Origin: Entonaema liquescens
Lineage: Eukaryota > Ascomycota > Sordariomycetes > Xylariales > Xylariaceae
Assembly (NCBI GenBank): GCA_902805475.1
Contig: CADCSX010000005.1
Span: 438,501 to 502,500, forward strand
Direction of reading: 5' to 3'
DNA: 64,000 nt
In this document: one piece after another, positions 38,340 through 51,520 of the stretch
Layout of the letters: the number at the start of each line of letters is the position of its first letter
How positions within the stretch are numbered: position 1 is the stretch's first letter
Position numbers and translations under genes: made by a program
The notes under the pieces: generated by a model
Database searches by the model: none
Told to the model about the DNA's origin: nothing
What the model saw: only the letters and a program-made list of their open reading frames with translations

Positions 38340-39830
38340 TTATTATTATATTTTTAAAAATATTTTAAAAGATTATTTTAATTTAAAATTAATGTTAATA
38401 ATAAAATAAATTAAAGTTTTAAAATTGATAAAAACTTTTTTAAATATTATATTTTAAATGATAAAATTAAATGTTTTAATTATAATAATGTAAATAAAAA
38501 CAAAAATATTAAAATTAAATATTTAAATATAAGTAATAATAATAATTATATAATATGGAAAATGTATAATAATGATATATTAAATATAATGTAATTAATT
38601 TAAAGTAATAATAATATAATGTTTTTTTTATATTTAATATTTTTAAATAAACTTTTAATATAATATTTAATTATAATAAATAATAAAATAATTATTTATA
38701 ATATTATTATTTAAATAATTATAAACTTTTTTATTATATTTATATATATTATTAATATTTAATTTATTTAATTACATTTTATTTTTATCTATTTTTTTTA
38801 TAATATTAAAAATAAATATTTATTAAAATATATTATAAAAGTATTATTAATTTAATTCTTGTTTTATTTCCTTTTATTAATATTTTTTAATAATATTAAA
38901 TTTAAATATTTATAATAATATAATATTAAAACATATTTTAATATTTTAATTTTTTTTATTTGGTTTTATTTGTAATTTTTTTTAAATTATTAAAATATAT
39001 AAAATAATGAAGTTTCTTTTAAAAAGTTAAAACGGTTTCATTAAAAAAACCTAAATTATTTAAAATACTTTAATTAAATTTTAAATAGAAAATATTCCGA
39101 GATTATTTTTTAACAATATAAAATTATTTAATAAAAAAATTTTATTATTATTTTCTTTTAATTTTCTTTTTAATTTATTTAAACCTTTTAATTAAAAAAG
39201 CTTTTGTTAATGATAAAGCCGAAAAATACGTGAAAAAAACTAATTTATTAAAGTTTATAAAAATATATAAATTTCTTTTTCAATAATCGTAAAATTTTTA
39301 AATTAAATTATAAGTAGTTAAAATATATAAAAAATATATTAAAAACTTTTATATAATGAATGTTTTTTATTTTATAATAAAAACACGGTATAATTTCGTA
39401 ATTTATTTTAATTTTATCGATATAATAAGTAAAAATGGTACATTTAAAAAAACATTTACAAGTATATAAAATAAAAAAACGTAAAAGTTTTAATATATAA
39501 TTTAATATAATTAAAAAAATAATTTAAATAAAAGAAATACTTTATTTAACGGATATAATTATTAAAAATAATAAATTTAAAAAAAATAATATTATAAATT
39601 ATAAAATAACCGGTTTAATAAAAAACTTAAACGGAAAACACATAAATTAAATAAAAGAAATAATTTTATAAATTATATGTAATATATATAATACTTTTTT
39701 ACGTTTTTTTACTTTATACAAAATTATAAAATATACATTAATGATTTTAATATATAAATAACTTTTTAAATTTTAAAATAAAATCGTTAATAATTACTTT
39801 AAATTACTTTAAAAAACTTTTAATTTAACA
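38340..39830. other. AT-rich DNA, mutated, not identified
   Basis: This lies between an LTR-A copy and LTR-A-like interior sequence. CG words become commoner after 39,000 (aaaacggtttcatt, ttccgagatt, gccgaaaaatacg), suggesting a mutated element. No motif could be read. Confidence 0.4.
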
Positions 39831-41070
39831 ATTATTTAAATCACTATATTACCGTTGTTATTTTTAAATTAACACTTTAATTTCGTAATAATTTATATTT
39901 TTTAAAACTTTAAAATAATTGATTTAAAAAAACAAAATTTTCCGGTTTTAAAAAATAATAAATTAATAAAAAGTAATATTTATTAAAAAATACTTGATTT
40001 AATTTAATAAAATATTAAAAAAAAAAATTTTTTATTTTTATATTTTTAAAATATTTTAATTATTTTTATTTTTAATATTATAAAAATGAATATATTATTA
40101 AATTAAAAATTATTTATAATTTCATATTATTTTATATTAATTAAAAAGGCTTTTATGTATTAATATGATAAAATCTTAAAAAAAACTATTAATTAAATTT
40201 AATTCATTTAAAAGTTTAATTATTTCCTTTACATTATATTTTAAATGAAATTCATAAATAATTTATGTTAAAATTAAGTAAATATTATTTAAATTAAATT
40301 ATTTAATTTTATAAATTTATATATTTTTTTATTAAATTAAAAAAATAATTATTAATATTTTATTATTTATGTATATATTTTTATTTATTTTTCCGTCATG
40401 ATTTTAATTTAATTTTGAAATAATTTAAATTATTTTATTTAAATAATATTATATTTTATAATATTATTTTTTTAAATATTAAAATATATTAAATGAAATA
40501 TTATAAAATTTGTAATAAATTATATTATAAAAATAAATAAAGAATTTAAATAATAAAAGTTTTAATTATAGAATTTAATAAAAAATAAATTTAATTAATA
40601 ATATTTAAAAAATATTTATGAAAGTTATATTTATTAAATATTATATAATTCTATAAAAAAATCTTTTTAAAATAATTGATTTATATTATTATTTAATATA
40701 ATAAAATAGATTAAATGCGTATAAAATTATTTGTTATTATATTTAAAGTTATTAATGTATATTATATTTTATAAGTAATTAAATGTTTAAATATATTGTT
40801 AATATAAAATAAATTAATTTTAAATTTATTATATTTATATTTAATATATTAAATTTATAAATATAAAAAATTATTTATTTAAATTCTTTCATTTTTCTAT
40901 ATTTTAAATTAAATTATTTTAGTAATTTTATTATATTTTTTATAAATGACTTTTTTAAATATTATTTTTTTTTTTTAAATTATAGTTTTTTTAATGTATT
41001 AAATATTTAATCATTAAATTGTTTTTTAATTGTTTTATAAGCTTTTTTAAAAAGGTTTTAATTTTAAAAA
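39830..41070 (-). mobile_element. LTR-A interior, second copy
   Basis: Aligns with 34,830-36,210 of the small LTR element (shared ttttccggttttaaa near 39,939 and 34,941; shared end around aaaaaggttttaattttaaa against the less-mutated gacttaacccggaag). It stops where LINE-3 begins, so LINE-3 probably inserted into it. Confidence 0.6.
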
Positions 41071-41244
41071 AATAAAACTTTAATTAAAAAATTAATAATA
41101 ATTTATAAAAAATAAACCATTATAACATTTAAAAAACTGCAATAATTTTACATTGCAATTATAATAATAACGTTTTTTAAAAACGTTAAAATTAAAATAA
41201 TTATAAAAGATTTAATGTATAATATGTTTAAATTAATTATAATA

Positions 41245-41246
<2 letters not shown>

Positions 41247-41306
<60 letters not shown>
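41247..41306 (+). repeat. 5' (AAT)n microsatellite of LINE-3
   Basis: About 20 units at the same position as in LINE-2 (49,340-49,398). This LINE therefore carries an AAT tract near its 5' end as well as at its 3' tail. Confidence 0.85.
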
Positions 41307-41311
<5 letters not shown>

Positions 41312-42018
41312 AAAAGAAAATTACGAAGAAATAATTGTAATATTATTTAAAATATTAATGAATTTAATATGTAAAGAAAATAAAATAAAAATTAATAAAT
41401 TAAAAACGTAAATTATTAAAATAATAAATAAAAAAACATAATATTTATATATTATTTAAAAAATAAAAACCAAATAATGATATATTAAATTAATTATATT
41501 TGAAAATATAAAAACAGAAATAAAAAATATAAAAATAAAAATTTTAAAACAAATAAATATTATTGGAATTTTTTAAAATTTATAAATAGCAAAATAATTA
41601 TAAATAAATGTAGTAATTATAAATATTTAAATTTAAAATAATATAATAATAGTTTTATTATAAAAAATAAAAGAAAAAATTATTAAAAAAAATAATCAAA
41701 ATAATTAATTAAATTTTAAAAAAATAAAAAATAATAATAATATATAAATTTTAAAGTAAAGTGATTATAATTATATTTTAAAAAAATAAAAAAGTTTATA
41801 AATAGAAAAAATTAAATAAAAGAAATTTTTAAAAATTAAATTATAAATATTAATTAATTTTTTATTTTTATAAAAAAGATTTTTAAAATAAATAAATTAT
41901 AAAATATATATATTAATTTTAAAAAACTATTAATAAATATTAAAGTAAAAAATTAATAAAATATTAAAAGTTTAAAATTAATATATTATAAAAAAAAAAG
42001 TTTAAATATATAATATTA

Positions 42019-42435
42019 ACGTAATCCACGGGTTAACGGCCTACACGGGTTAGTGGCCCAACGAAAATACATACAAAATACGTCTATGCGTAACCGTGCA
42101 CTTTATTTAGAAAAAATGCTATTAAAAATCGGATTTCAAATTTGGATAAGTAATTATATTATTATAATAATAGTATTTTTTAAAAATTTTAAAATTTTTT
42201 TTTTCATTTATTGAAAAATTATCGTAATAAAATATAATTATATTTTTTTATAATTTTTACTATATCCACTATTTAATTTTTTCAATTTTTCATTAAATTA
42301 ATCATATAATTAAATATAACATATTAAGTTTTTAAATTTTTAAATATAATATTCGTAAAATTATAAATTTCTTTAATATGTTATATTTTGGGTTAGGCCG
42401 CTGACCCGTGTGGGCCGTTAACCCGTGGATGACGT
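42019..42435. mobile_element. MITE, copy 2 (inside LINE-3)
   Basis: 417 bp, nearly identical to 6,500-6,915, with the better-preserved termini: left cacgggttaacggcc and cacgggttagtggcc, right ggccgctgacccgtg and ggccgttaacccgtgg. TA lies on each side (42,017-42,018; 42,436-42,437). LINE-2 is continuous at the equivalent position, which gives an empty site. Non-coding. The GC island is sharply bounded by ~8% GC LINE sequence. Confidence 0.92.
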
Positions 42436-44608
42436 TAATTATAAAAATAATTTTATTAAAAATAATAAAAATTTTATATAATAATAAATTCTTTATAAAA
42501 AATGTAAAAGTAAAATAATGTTATAAATGTTATAATTTTAATTATATAATAAAATATTATAAATAATAAATAAAATATATTAAATATGTAAATATAACGT
42601 ATAAAAAAATTTTATATAAAAAAAATTAAGTATAAAAATGATAACAGTTTTTATTTAATTTAAAATAAAAATTATAATAAAATAAAAAAAAGTAAAAACA
42701 ATATATATATATAAATTATAATAGTTCGAAGAAAAAGAAAATTTTAAATATTTTTTAAATATAATTTATATTATTTATATTAAGTTTATATTTATAATAT
42801 TTAAGAAATTAAAAGGAAAATGTTTTAAAAAATAAATTAAATAATGTTATAAATTTCAAACTATTTTCTTTTAATTATAAAAACGTTTAAAAAAAAGAAA
42901 TTTTAAAAAATAATATATATAATAAATATATTGAAAATAATATATATTTTTTTAATATTATTTTGAATATTAATAATAATATTTAAAGCTAAATTAACCT
43001 TATTTAAATAAATAATTTATATATAAAAAATAAATAATATATAATTTTTGAAAAATATATAATAAAACAAATAAAAATAATATATTAAAACGTAATATAA
43101 AATAATAAAATATTATTTTAAATTTTAAAAATATAAAATAACTTAAGTTTAAATATAATATAAAAATTATAATTTATAAAAACAAAATTATATAATTTAT
43201 TAAATAATAATTATAAAATAATATAAAATAGATAAATGAAATAATATATAATTAAACGGTATATAAATTATATATTATATGCGAAAAAATAATAATATAA
43301 AATGTTTATATAAAATTGGAAAAAATAATAAAATATAATTTTTTGCCGGAAATAAATAGTAAAAATAAAAATAAAAAATATATTATAATAAAAGATTTTA
43401 ATATATATTATTTTATTTAAAATAAGGAAAATAAAATCATAAATGATTTAAATATTTTATTAAAATTAATAAAACAATAATAATTTAATTTAATTATGGA
43501 AAAAAATTAATTTATGAAAATAATAAAGAATTAAAAGAATTTAAAAATTAATTTAATACAAATAAATATAAAAATACTATATATAACGTTTTAAAAATTA
43601 AATTAAATAAAATTAAATTATAAAATATAATTAATTAAAATTATTATAAAAAATATTTAAGATAAATTTTGTAAATTTTATAAAAAACGTAAAAAATAAA
43701 TATAAAAGGATTTTAATTTAATAATATTAAAAATGAAAATAAAAAAATTATTAATAGTAAATTTTCTTTTAAATTTTAAAAAGTTAAATTTATATATTAA
43801 TTATATAATAAAGAAATTTTAAAAAATAGTAAATTTAATAATTTTAAACGGAAAACAACTTTATTTAAAATAAGTAAATAATAAATTAAATAAGTTATTA
43901 TAATAAAAAGAAAACTTTACGTAAAAAAGGAAATAGTAAAATATAAAGATAAAATAAAATTAAAACCGAAACATTAAAATAATAAAAACGTATTATAAAA
44001 TAATATAAAAAATAAAAGAAGTTTAATAGTGAAAAATAATAATAAAAACGTTAAAAAATAATAAATTTCTTTAAAAATTAAAAAGATAAATTTAATTTAA
44101 AAATTAATAAATTAATTTTAAAAACAAACTTATTTTAATATTAAAAAAAAATATAAGTAAATAATTATAAATAATTATTTATATATAAAAAACAAATATA
44201 TTTTAAATAAAAAGTTTTTTAAATTTAAATTTAAATTTTATAAATATAATTTTTAATGAAACGTTTAATAAAAACTTTATAATTAATAATTATATGAATT
44301 AAAAAATATGTAAAAATATGTTAATAATTATAAAAAAATAAAAGTTTTTAAAAGAAAATAAAATATGTATAAAATCTTTATATAAATATAATAAATTATT
44401 ATTTAAAATAATTATTATAATAATAATAATAATAAATAATATTTAATATAAATATTATTTAATAAAATTTTATATAATAATAATTCCCTTATTATTTAAA
44501 TTAAAAAAAATTAAAAAAAATATTTTTAAATATATATAAATTAATAGTATTATTAAGTATTTTAAAGAAAATAAGACAAAAAATAATAATATTATAAATA
44601 ACATTTAT

Positions 44609-44754
44609 TATTAAATATAATTTAACATATATTTATAAAATTAAAGTTTAGTAAAAAATTTAATGTATAATTATTAATTAAAATTTAATAAATTTTTAAT
44701 TTATTAAATTTTAAGAAAATTAATTTTAATTTTATTTTATAAAATTATTTTATA
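44609..44754 (+). repeat. LTR-A copy, 5' LTR of a broken element
   Basis: Exactly 146 bp, strongly mutated (tattaaatat for TGTTAAACGT). The DNA after it matches that after the LTR at 59,073-59,218 (tttaataatttt..., the mutated primer-binding site), so this is a 5' LTR followed by interior sequence. Confidence 0.65.
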
Positions 44755-45289
44755 TTTAATAATTTTAAAATTTTTTTTTATTAATAATTTAATAATTTAA
44801 AAATAATTAATTTTAAAATAAATTTATTTTATAAATAATTAATCTTTTAATAAATTATTTATTTTTTAAATATTTATTTATTTAAAGTTCGGAAAAGTAA
44901 AATTTATTTTATTAAAAAATTTATTTTAAATATATTATTTTAATAACTTTTATTTTTAAAATATATATTTTTTTATATAAATAAAATACTTTAATAAATA
45001 TTTTTAAACTTTTAATTTATAATTATTTATTTTTATTTGCGAAATTTAATAATTTTATTAATAATTTATAATTTAAAATTTTTTAATTTTTTTAATTAAA
45101 TTTTTATTTATTTTTTCTTTAATTATATTTTTTAATTATTTTTTTTTAAAAGATTTTTTTTAATATATTTTTATTATTTTTTGAAGTTTTTTAATTATTA
45201 AGAAAAATTTCTTAATTTATAATTTATATTATTTTATTTAAAATTATAAATTATTTTTTTATTTTTTTATTTTTTTAAACATTTAATAA

Positions 45290-45362
45290 ACTGGTTTAAC
45301 GTAATGGTTTAACGTTTGGCACTTTTTTTCGAAAAAAGGTGGGTTCGAATCCCGTAACTATT
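45290..45362 (+). promoter_or_regulatory. tRNA-like SINE head with Pol III A/B boxes
   Basis: 73 nt fold as a tRNA. Acceptor strands actggtt and aactatt pair in the ancestral form aatggtt/aaccatt seen across copies. The D-arm is gcgt-aatggttta-acgt and the T-arm is gtggg-ttcgaat-cccgt. The B box GGTTCGAATCC (45,342-45,352) is a perfect consensus. The A box taacgtaatgg fits with G>A changes. The anticodon arm is degenerate (a cactttttttcg hairpin-like stretch), so the parent isotype cannot be named and it is not a functional tRNA gene. Confidence 0.85.
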
Positions 45363-46128
45363 ATAAGCTTTTTAATTTTTTAATAAACAGCTGGATTATT
45401 GTTAAAATGATTATATAAAACCGATGTATTAATAAATAAGTTTTTTTCTTTTATAAAAATTTAAACGTAATATTATAAAATTATTTAAATAATAAATTAT
45501 ATTAAAATTTAAATATTTAAAAAAATAATAAATTTTTAAATTATTAAATAAGATATTATTGTTTTAATTATAGTTTGTATTTTAAATTGTAACTTTATTT
45601 ATTATGTAAAAAATTAAAAGGTTTTTTTTTTATATAAATATTAAAAAAACTTTATTTTAAAAAAGTTAAAAATATATTCCGGAATACTACTACTTTAAAT
45701 ATTATTAAATCGAAAAAAATTAATAATTTAAAAAAATATATATATAAATATATTTAATAAAATCTATAATATTATTAATAAAAATATTATTTTAGAAAGT
45801 TTTTAATTAATAGTAATTTAATTAAAGATTTATAACGTAATATTTAAACTTTATAATTTAACCGAAAAAAAATAATTTATAATTAAAAAAAATTATAAAA
45901 TTAATTAATAATATTAATTTTATATATAAATAAAAATAATTATAAAATAACAAATTATAAACGTAATATAAAAAAGAAAAAAGCAAATAAATTTTTTTCA
46001 ATATAAATATAATTTTTAACCGAATATAATTACTTAATAAAAATACTAATAATACTTTATTACAAAAATAATATAAATATATAAATATAATAAAATAAAA
46101 ATAAATAAATAAATAATAATAAATAAAT
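45290..46128 (+). mobile_element. SINE copy 2, complete, best tRNA-like head
   Basis: About 840 bp: tRNA-like head (45,290-45,362), body, LINE-like tail domain (45,990-46,103) and a short AAAT/AAT tail. ATTTAATAA occurs just before it (45,281-45,289) and just after (46,129-46,137). The SINE-free sequence aaatatttaataacttt survives at about 59,859, confirming the insertion point. Transcription by RNA polymerase III is inferred from the A and B boxes. Confidence 0.88.
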
Positions 46129-46316
46129 ATTTAATAATTTATAATATATTATTAATTATTATTATATAATAATATTTTTATATAAAAATCTTATATTAAT
46201 ATAAATTTATAAAATTTTTGATAAATAAATTTATATTATAATATTTATAATATTATTTTTTTAAATTTTAAAAAATAATATTAAATTTTTTTATTTTTTA
46301 TTTAATAAATAATTTA

Positions 46317-47146
46317 AGTGATTTAACGTAATAATTTAATACTTAACATTTTTTCTTAAAAAAAAAAATTTAAATCTTATAATTATTATAAACTTTTTAA
46401 TTTTTTAATAAAAACTTAACTACTATTAAAATAATTATATAAAATTAATATATTAATAAATTAGTTTTTTCTTTTTGCAAAAATTTAAATGTAATTGTAT
46501 AAAATTATGTAAATAATAAATTATATTAAAATTTAAATATTTAAAAAAGTAATAAATTTTTAAATTATTAAATAAAACGTTATTATTTTAATTACGGTCC
46601 GTATTTTAAGTCATGGCTTTATTTATTATATAAAAAACCAAAAAGTTTTTTCTTTATATAAACGTTAAAAAAAACTTTATTTTAAAAGAATTAAAAATAT
46701 ATCTTAAAACGCCATTATTTTAAATATTATTAAATTAAAAAAAACTAATAATTTAAAAGAATATATAGAAAAATTTATTTAATAAAATTTATAACGTTAT
46801 TAATAAAATATTATTTTAAAAAGATTTTAATTAATAGGATTTTAATGAAAAATCTATAACGTAATATTTAAATTTTATAATTTAACCAAAAAAAAATAAT
46901 TTATAATTAAAAGAAATTATAAAATTAATTAACAATATTAATTTGATATATAAATAAAAATAATTATAAAATAATAAATTATAAATATAATGTAAAAAAA
47001 AAAGAAAATAAATAAGTTTTTTCCAATATAAATATAATTTTTAATTAAATATAATTATTTAATAAAAACATTAATAATACTTTATTATAAAAAATAATTG
47101 AATTATATATAAATATAATAAAATAAAAACAAATAAATAATAAATA
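46317..47146 (+). mobile_element. SINE copy 3, complete
   Basis: A ~830-bp copy in tandem orientation with SINE-2, separated from it by only ~190 bp of host element. The head (46,317-46,387) is heavily mutated (tttaaatctta in place of the B box). The LINE-like tail domain is at 47,013-47,131. The 13-bp duplication aataaataattta (46,304-46,316) recurs at 47,147-47,159 with one mismatch. The left half of the empty site is visible near 60,035. Confidence 0.85.
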
Positions 47147-47159
47147 AATAAATTATTTA

Positions 47160-47600
47160 TATAATATTATGGGTTTTATAAATTATAAAATTATATAAAA
47201 TATAATTAATTAAATAATTTTCAAATTTTCAAATTTATAAATTTAATAAAATTCAATTTACATTTAATAATAATTTTAATATATTTTTCTTAATTTTATT
47301 TAAATATTTAATATATATTAAATTATTTATATATAATAATATAAAAAATGTAATAGAAATTATAAATTAATTTAAAAATTAATTAAACAATATAATTAAA
47401 ATAATAATAATTTTATTAAATAAAATAAAAATAATTTTATTAAATAAAATAAAAATAAAAATTATTATTAATTATATATGCGATAAAAAATTAATTAAAA
47501 TCATTAAAGAATTTATAAATAAATTAATTATGAAAGAATCTATTAGAAATTTTTGTTATTAATTATATAATAATGGTTTATTATATATAATAAAAAAAAA
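47160..47600. other. AT-rich DNA
   Basis: Contains a short duplication of attttattaaataaaataaaa (47,411-47,460). No gene, and no clear match to the 60-kb counterpart of the LTR element, so the host element ends or is deleted here. Confidence 0.4.
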
Positions 47601-49110
47601 TATATGGCAATTTTATAAAATAAAATTAAAATTGATTTTTTAAAAATTTAATAGATTAAAAATTTATTAAATTTTATATTAAACTTTAATTTTATAAATA
47701 TATATTAAACTACGTTTAATATTATTTCCTTTTTTTTGAAAATTTTTTAAATACATTTTTATATTTCTTTAAAATTTTAAATTACAGCGTTTTTATTTAA
47801 TATTTTTTACCGAAATTTTTAATATTAATATTTATTGTTTAACTAATTTAATTATTTATTTTCTTTTTTTATTTTTATTTTTGTTATTTAATAAATTTGT
47901 TATATTTTTTAAAATATTTAATCAAGTTGTTATTTTAATTTTTAAAAACGAAATTTTTATCCGAAATATTTAAATTATTTCGGTTTTTTTAATTTATTAC
48001 TTTTTACAAAATATAAAATTATTAATTTAAATAATTAAATCTTTTTATATTTTGATTAAATTTATTATTATAATTATAATTAAAATAAAGTTTTAAATTA
48101 AAATAACGTATAATTGTTTTAATTTAATTAATTAATTTAAATTTTTTACAATAAATTTATAATATTAAGATTTAAGTTTAATTAAATATTATTTTATTAA
48201 TTATTTATAAGGGTAAAAAGATATAATAAAAAAATAAAAAAACGTAAAAAAAAAAAAAAAGTATAGTAAAAAACGAAGAAAATATAATAAAAAATATAAA
48301 AAATATAATAAAAAAAGAAAGAAATATTATAAAGGAAAAAGAAATATAATTAATTATTTACTTTTAATTAATTTCTTACTTTTTATAAACTTTATTTAAA
48401 TTTTATTAATTTATAAAATATTATTATTATTATTTTTTTCTTTATTTCTTTTATTTAATAAATTTTTTACTTTTTCTATTTTATTTAATTTTATAAATAT
48501 AATTATTTTTTTTAAAATTTTAACGTTTTTAACTTTATAAACATTATTTTATTTAATAATTTTTATTTTTAGTTTTACAAAATTTATATTTTTTAAAATT
48601 TTAAAATAATTTATTTAAAAAATAACAATTTCCCAATTTTAAAAAATAGTAAGTTAATAAAAATTAATTATTATTAAAAAATATTTAATTTAATTTAATA
48701 ATATATTAAAACCTTTTTTTTTTATATATATTTATAAAATTTTTATTATTTTTATTTTAAATATTATAAAAATAATTATATTATTAAATTAATAATTATT
48801 TATAATTTAATATTATTTTATATTAATTAAAAATATTTTTATTTATTAATATAATAAAATTTTAAATAATTATTAATTTATTTTAATTAAATTTAAAAAT
48901 TTAATTATTTTATATAAATTATATTTTAAATAAAAGTTATAAAATAATAAAATATATTTTAAATATCTTTTAAATTTATTAATAATTAATATTAAAATTA
49001 ATTAAATATTATTTAAATTAAATAAATTTATTTTATATATTTATATATTTTTTATTTATATATTTTTTTATTATATTATAAAAATAATTATTAATATTTT
49101 ATTATTTATA
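47601..49110 (-). mobile_element. LTR-A element, left part (outer layer of nest)
   Basis: An LTR-A copy with an internal deletion (47,601-47,721, 121 bp) is followed by interior DNA collinear with 34,035-35,405 of the small LTR element, including the purine-rich tandem array. The alignment breaks at 49,111-49,123, the left target duplication of LINE-2, and resumes at 56,541. Confidence 0.75.
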
Positions 49111-49357
49111 TATTAATTTTTATGAAAAGATTTTTTAAAATTAAATTTAAAGGAGATTTTTGATTTTTTATAATATAATATTGCAAAAAATTAATAATAA
49201 TTTATAAAAAATAAATAATTATAATATTTAAAAAGCCGCGATAACTTTATATTGTAATTGCGATGGTGGTATTGTTTGAAAATATTAACGTTAAGATGGT
49301 GGTAAGAAATTTAATGTGTAATACATTTGAATTAATTATAATAAATAATAAATAATA

Positions 49358-49402
<45 letters not shown>

Positions 49403-51049
49403 TTAAAAAAAAAAATAAAGAAAGAAAAATATAAAAAAATAATTATAATATTATTTAAGATATTAATAAATTTAAAATATAAAAAAAATAAAATAGAAAT
49501 TAATAAATTAAAAATATAAATTATTAAAATAATAAAAAAAGAAATATAACATTTATATATTATTTAAAAAATGGAAATAAAACAATAATATATTAAATTA
49601 ACTATATTCGAAAATATAAAAAAAAAATAAAAAAGATAAAAATAAAAATTTTAAAAAAAATAAATATTATTAAAGTTTTTTAAAATTTATAAATAATAAA
49701 ATTATTATAAATAAATGTAATAATTATAAACGGTTAAATTTAAAATAACGTAGTAATGGTTTTATTAGAAAAAATAAAAGAAATTATTATTTAAAAAAAT
49801 TTAATAAATTTAAAAATAATTAAAAAAATATTAAAAAAAATAATAAAGGTAATTAATTAAATTTTAAAAAAATAAAAAATAATGATAATATGTAAGTTTT
49901 AAAATAAAACTATTATGGTTATATTTTAAGAAAATGTAAAAATTTATAAATAAAAAAGATAAAAATGGATAAAAAAAATATTTAAAAATTAAATTATAAA
50001 TATTAATTAATTTTTTATTTTTATAATAAAAAATTTTAAAAATAAATAAGTTATAAAATGTGTATATTAATTTTAAAAAATTATTAATAAATATTAAAAT
50101 AAAAAATTATTAAAATATTAAAAATTTAAAATTAATATATTATAAAAAAAAATTAAATATATAATATTAATTATAAAAATAATTTTATTAAAAATGGTAA
50201 AAACTTTATATAATAATAGATTATTTTAAAAAATAAAGTTTTTTTAATATAAACTTTTTATAAAAAATATAAAAATAAAATAATATTATAAATATTATAA
50301 TTTTAATTATATAATAAAATATTATAAATAATAAGTAAAATATAATAAATATATAAATATAATATATAAAAAAAAACGAAATTATATAAAGAAAATTAAG
50401 TATAAAAATTATAACGACTTATACTTAATTTAAAATAAAGATTATAATAAAGTAAAAGTAGTAAAAAAAAAATAAAAAATATATATATATATAAATTATA
50501 ATAATTTAAAGAAAAAATTTTATAAATATTTTTTAAATATAATTTATATTATTTATAATAATTTTATATTTATAATATTTAAGAAAATAAAAAAGAAAAA
50601 TCTTTTAAGAAATAAATTAAATAATATTATAAATTTAAAATTATTTTTTTTAATTATAAGAATATTTAAGAAAAAAAAATTTAAAAAAATAGTATATATA
50701 ATAAATATATTAAAAATAATATATATTTTTTTAATATTATTTTTAATATTAATAATAATATTTAAAATTGAATTAATTTTATTTAAATAAATAATTTATA
50801 TATAAAAATAAAATAATATATAATTTTTTAAAAATATATAATAATAAAAATAAAAATAATATATTAGAATGTAATATAAGGTAATAAAATATTATTTTAA
50901 ATTTTAAAAGTATAAAATAATTTAAATTTGTAAAAGGAAAATTATATAATTTATTAATTAATAATTATAAAATAATATAAAGTGGATTAAAATAAATTAT
51001 GTTATATATAATTAAAATTATAAATAATATAAAATGGATAAATAAAATA

Positions 51050-51520
51050 AGATATAATTGGGTGGTGCGTAAATTATATATTAAATATGGAATAATAATA
51101 GTATGAAATATTTATATAGAATTGGAAAAAGTAATGAAATATAATTTTTTTTTAAAGATAAATAATAAAAAAGAAAATAAAAAATATATTATAATAAGGG
51201 ATTTTAATATGTATTATTTTATTTAGGATAAAAAAAATAGAATAATAGGTAATTTAAATATTTTATTAGATTTAGTGGAACGATGGCGGTTAAGTTTAAT
51301 TAAAATAAAAAGTTAATTTATAAAAATGATAAAAAATTAAAAAAATTTAATAATTAATTTAATATAAATAAATATAAGAATATTATATATGATGTTTTAA
51401 AAATTAAATTAAATAAAATTGGATTATAAAGTATAATTAATTAAAATTATTATAAGAAATATTTAAAATAAATTTTATGAATTTTGTGGAGAATGTAAAA
51501 GATGGGTATAAAAGGATTTT
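51050..51520 (+). pseudogene. Endonuclease relic of LINE-2
   Basis: The frame reads IIIRDFNMYYF at 51,188-51,220, the GDFN-H motif of the exonuclease/endonuclease/phosphatase (APE-type) domain with Gly>Arg. NLNILLDLVERWRLSLI follows at about 51,250-51,300, as expected a short distance downstream. LINE-3 has the same motif at 43,388. In-frame TAG and TAA occupy former Gln/Trp codons. In a live element this enzyme nicks the target DNA to prime reverse transcription; here it is dead. Confidence 0.75.

Larger units (their letters stand above)
41075..44608 (+). mobile_element. LINE-3: 5' part of a LINE, 3'-truncated
   Basis: Collinear with LINE-2 from its start (attaataataatttataaaaaat) through the 5' AAT microsatellite (41,247-41,306), the endonuclease motif and the beginning of the RT region. 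It then stops at 44,608, where an LTR-A copy begins. MITE copy 2 sits inside it. At 43,388-43,402 the frame reads IKDFN, corresponding to GDFN of the endonuclease. The 3' half is not found beyond the LTR element, so it was deleted. The left boundary is uncertain by a few tens of bases. Confidence 0.75.
44755..46316 (+). mobile_element. LTR-A-type interior split by SINE-2
   Basis: 44,755-45,289 and 46,129-46,316 align without a gap to 59,219-60,045 once SINE-2 is removed. The element is therefore one unit into which SINE-2 and, further on, SINE-3 inserted. No coding motif was recognised; stops are dense. The 3' end and 3' LTR are not found. Confidence 0.65.

Noticed and set aside
38179..38409. 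Open frame of Phe-Ile-Tyr repeats
   Set aside because: It is a 9-bp tandem array read in frame; low complexity and no conservation.
45290..45362. Functional tRNA gene
   Set aside because: Repeated dispersed copies, degenerate anticodon arm and linkage to a SINE body and tail show it is a SINE head.
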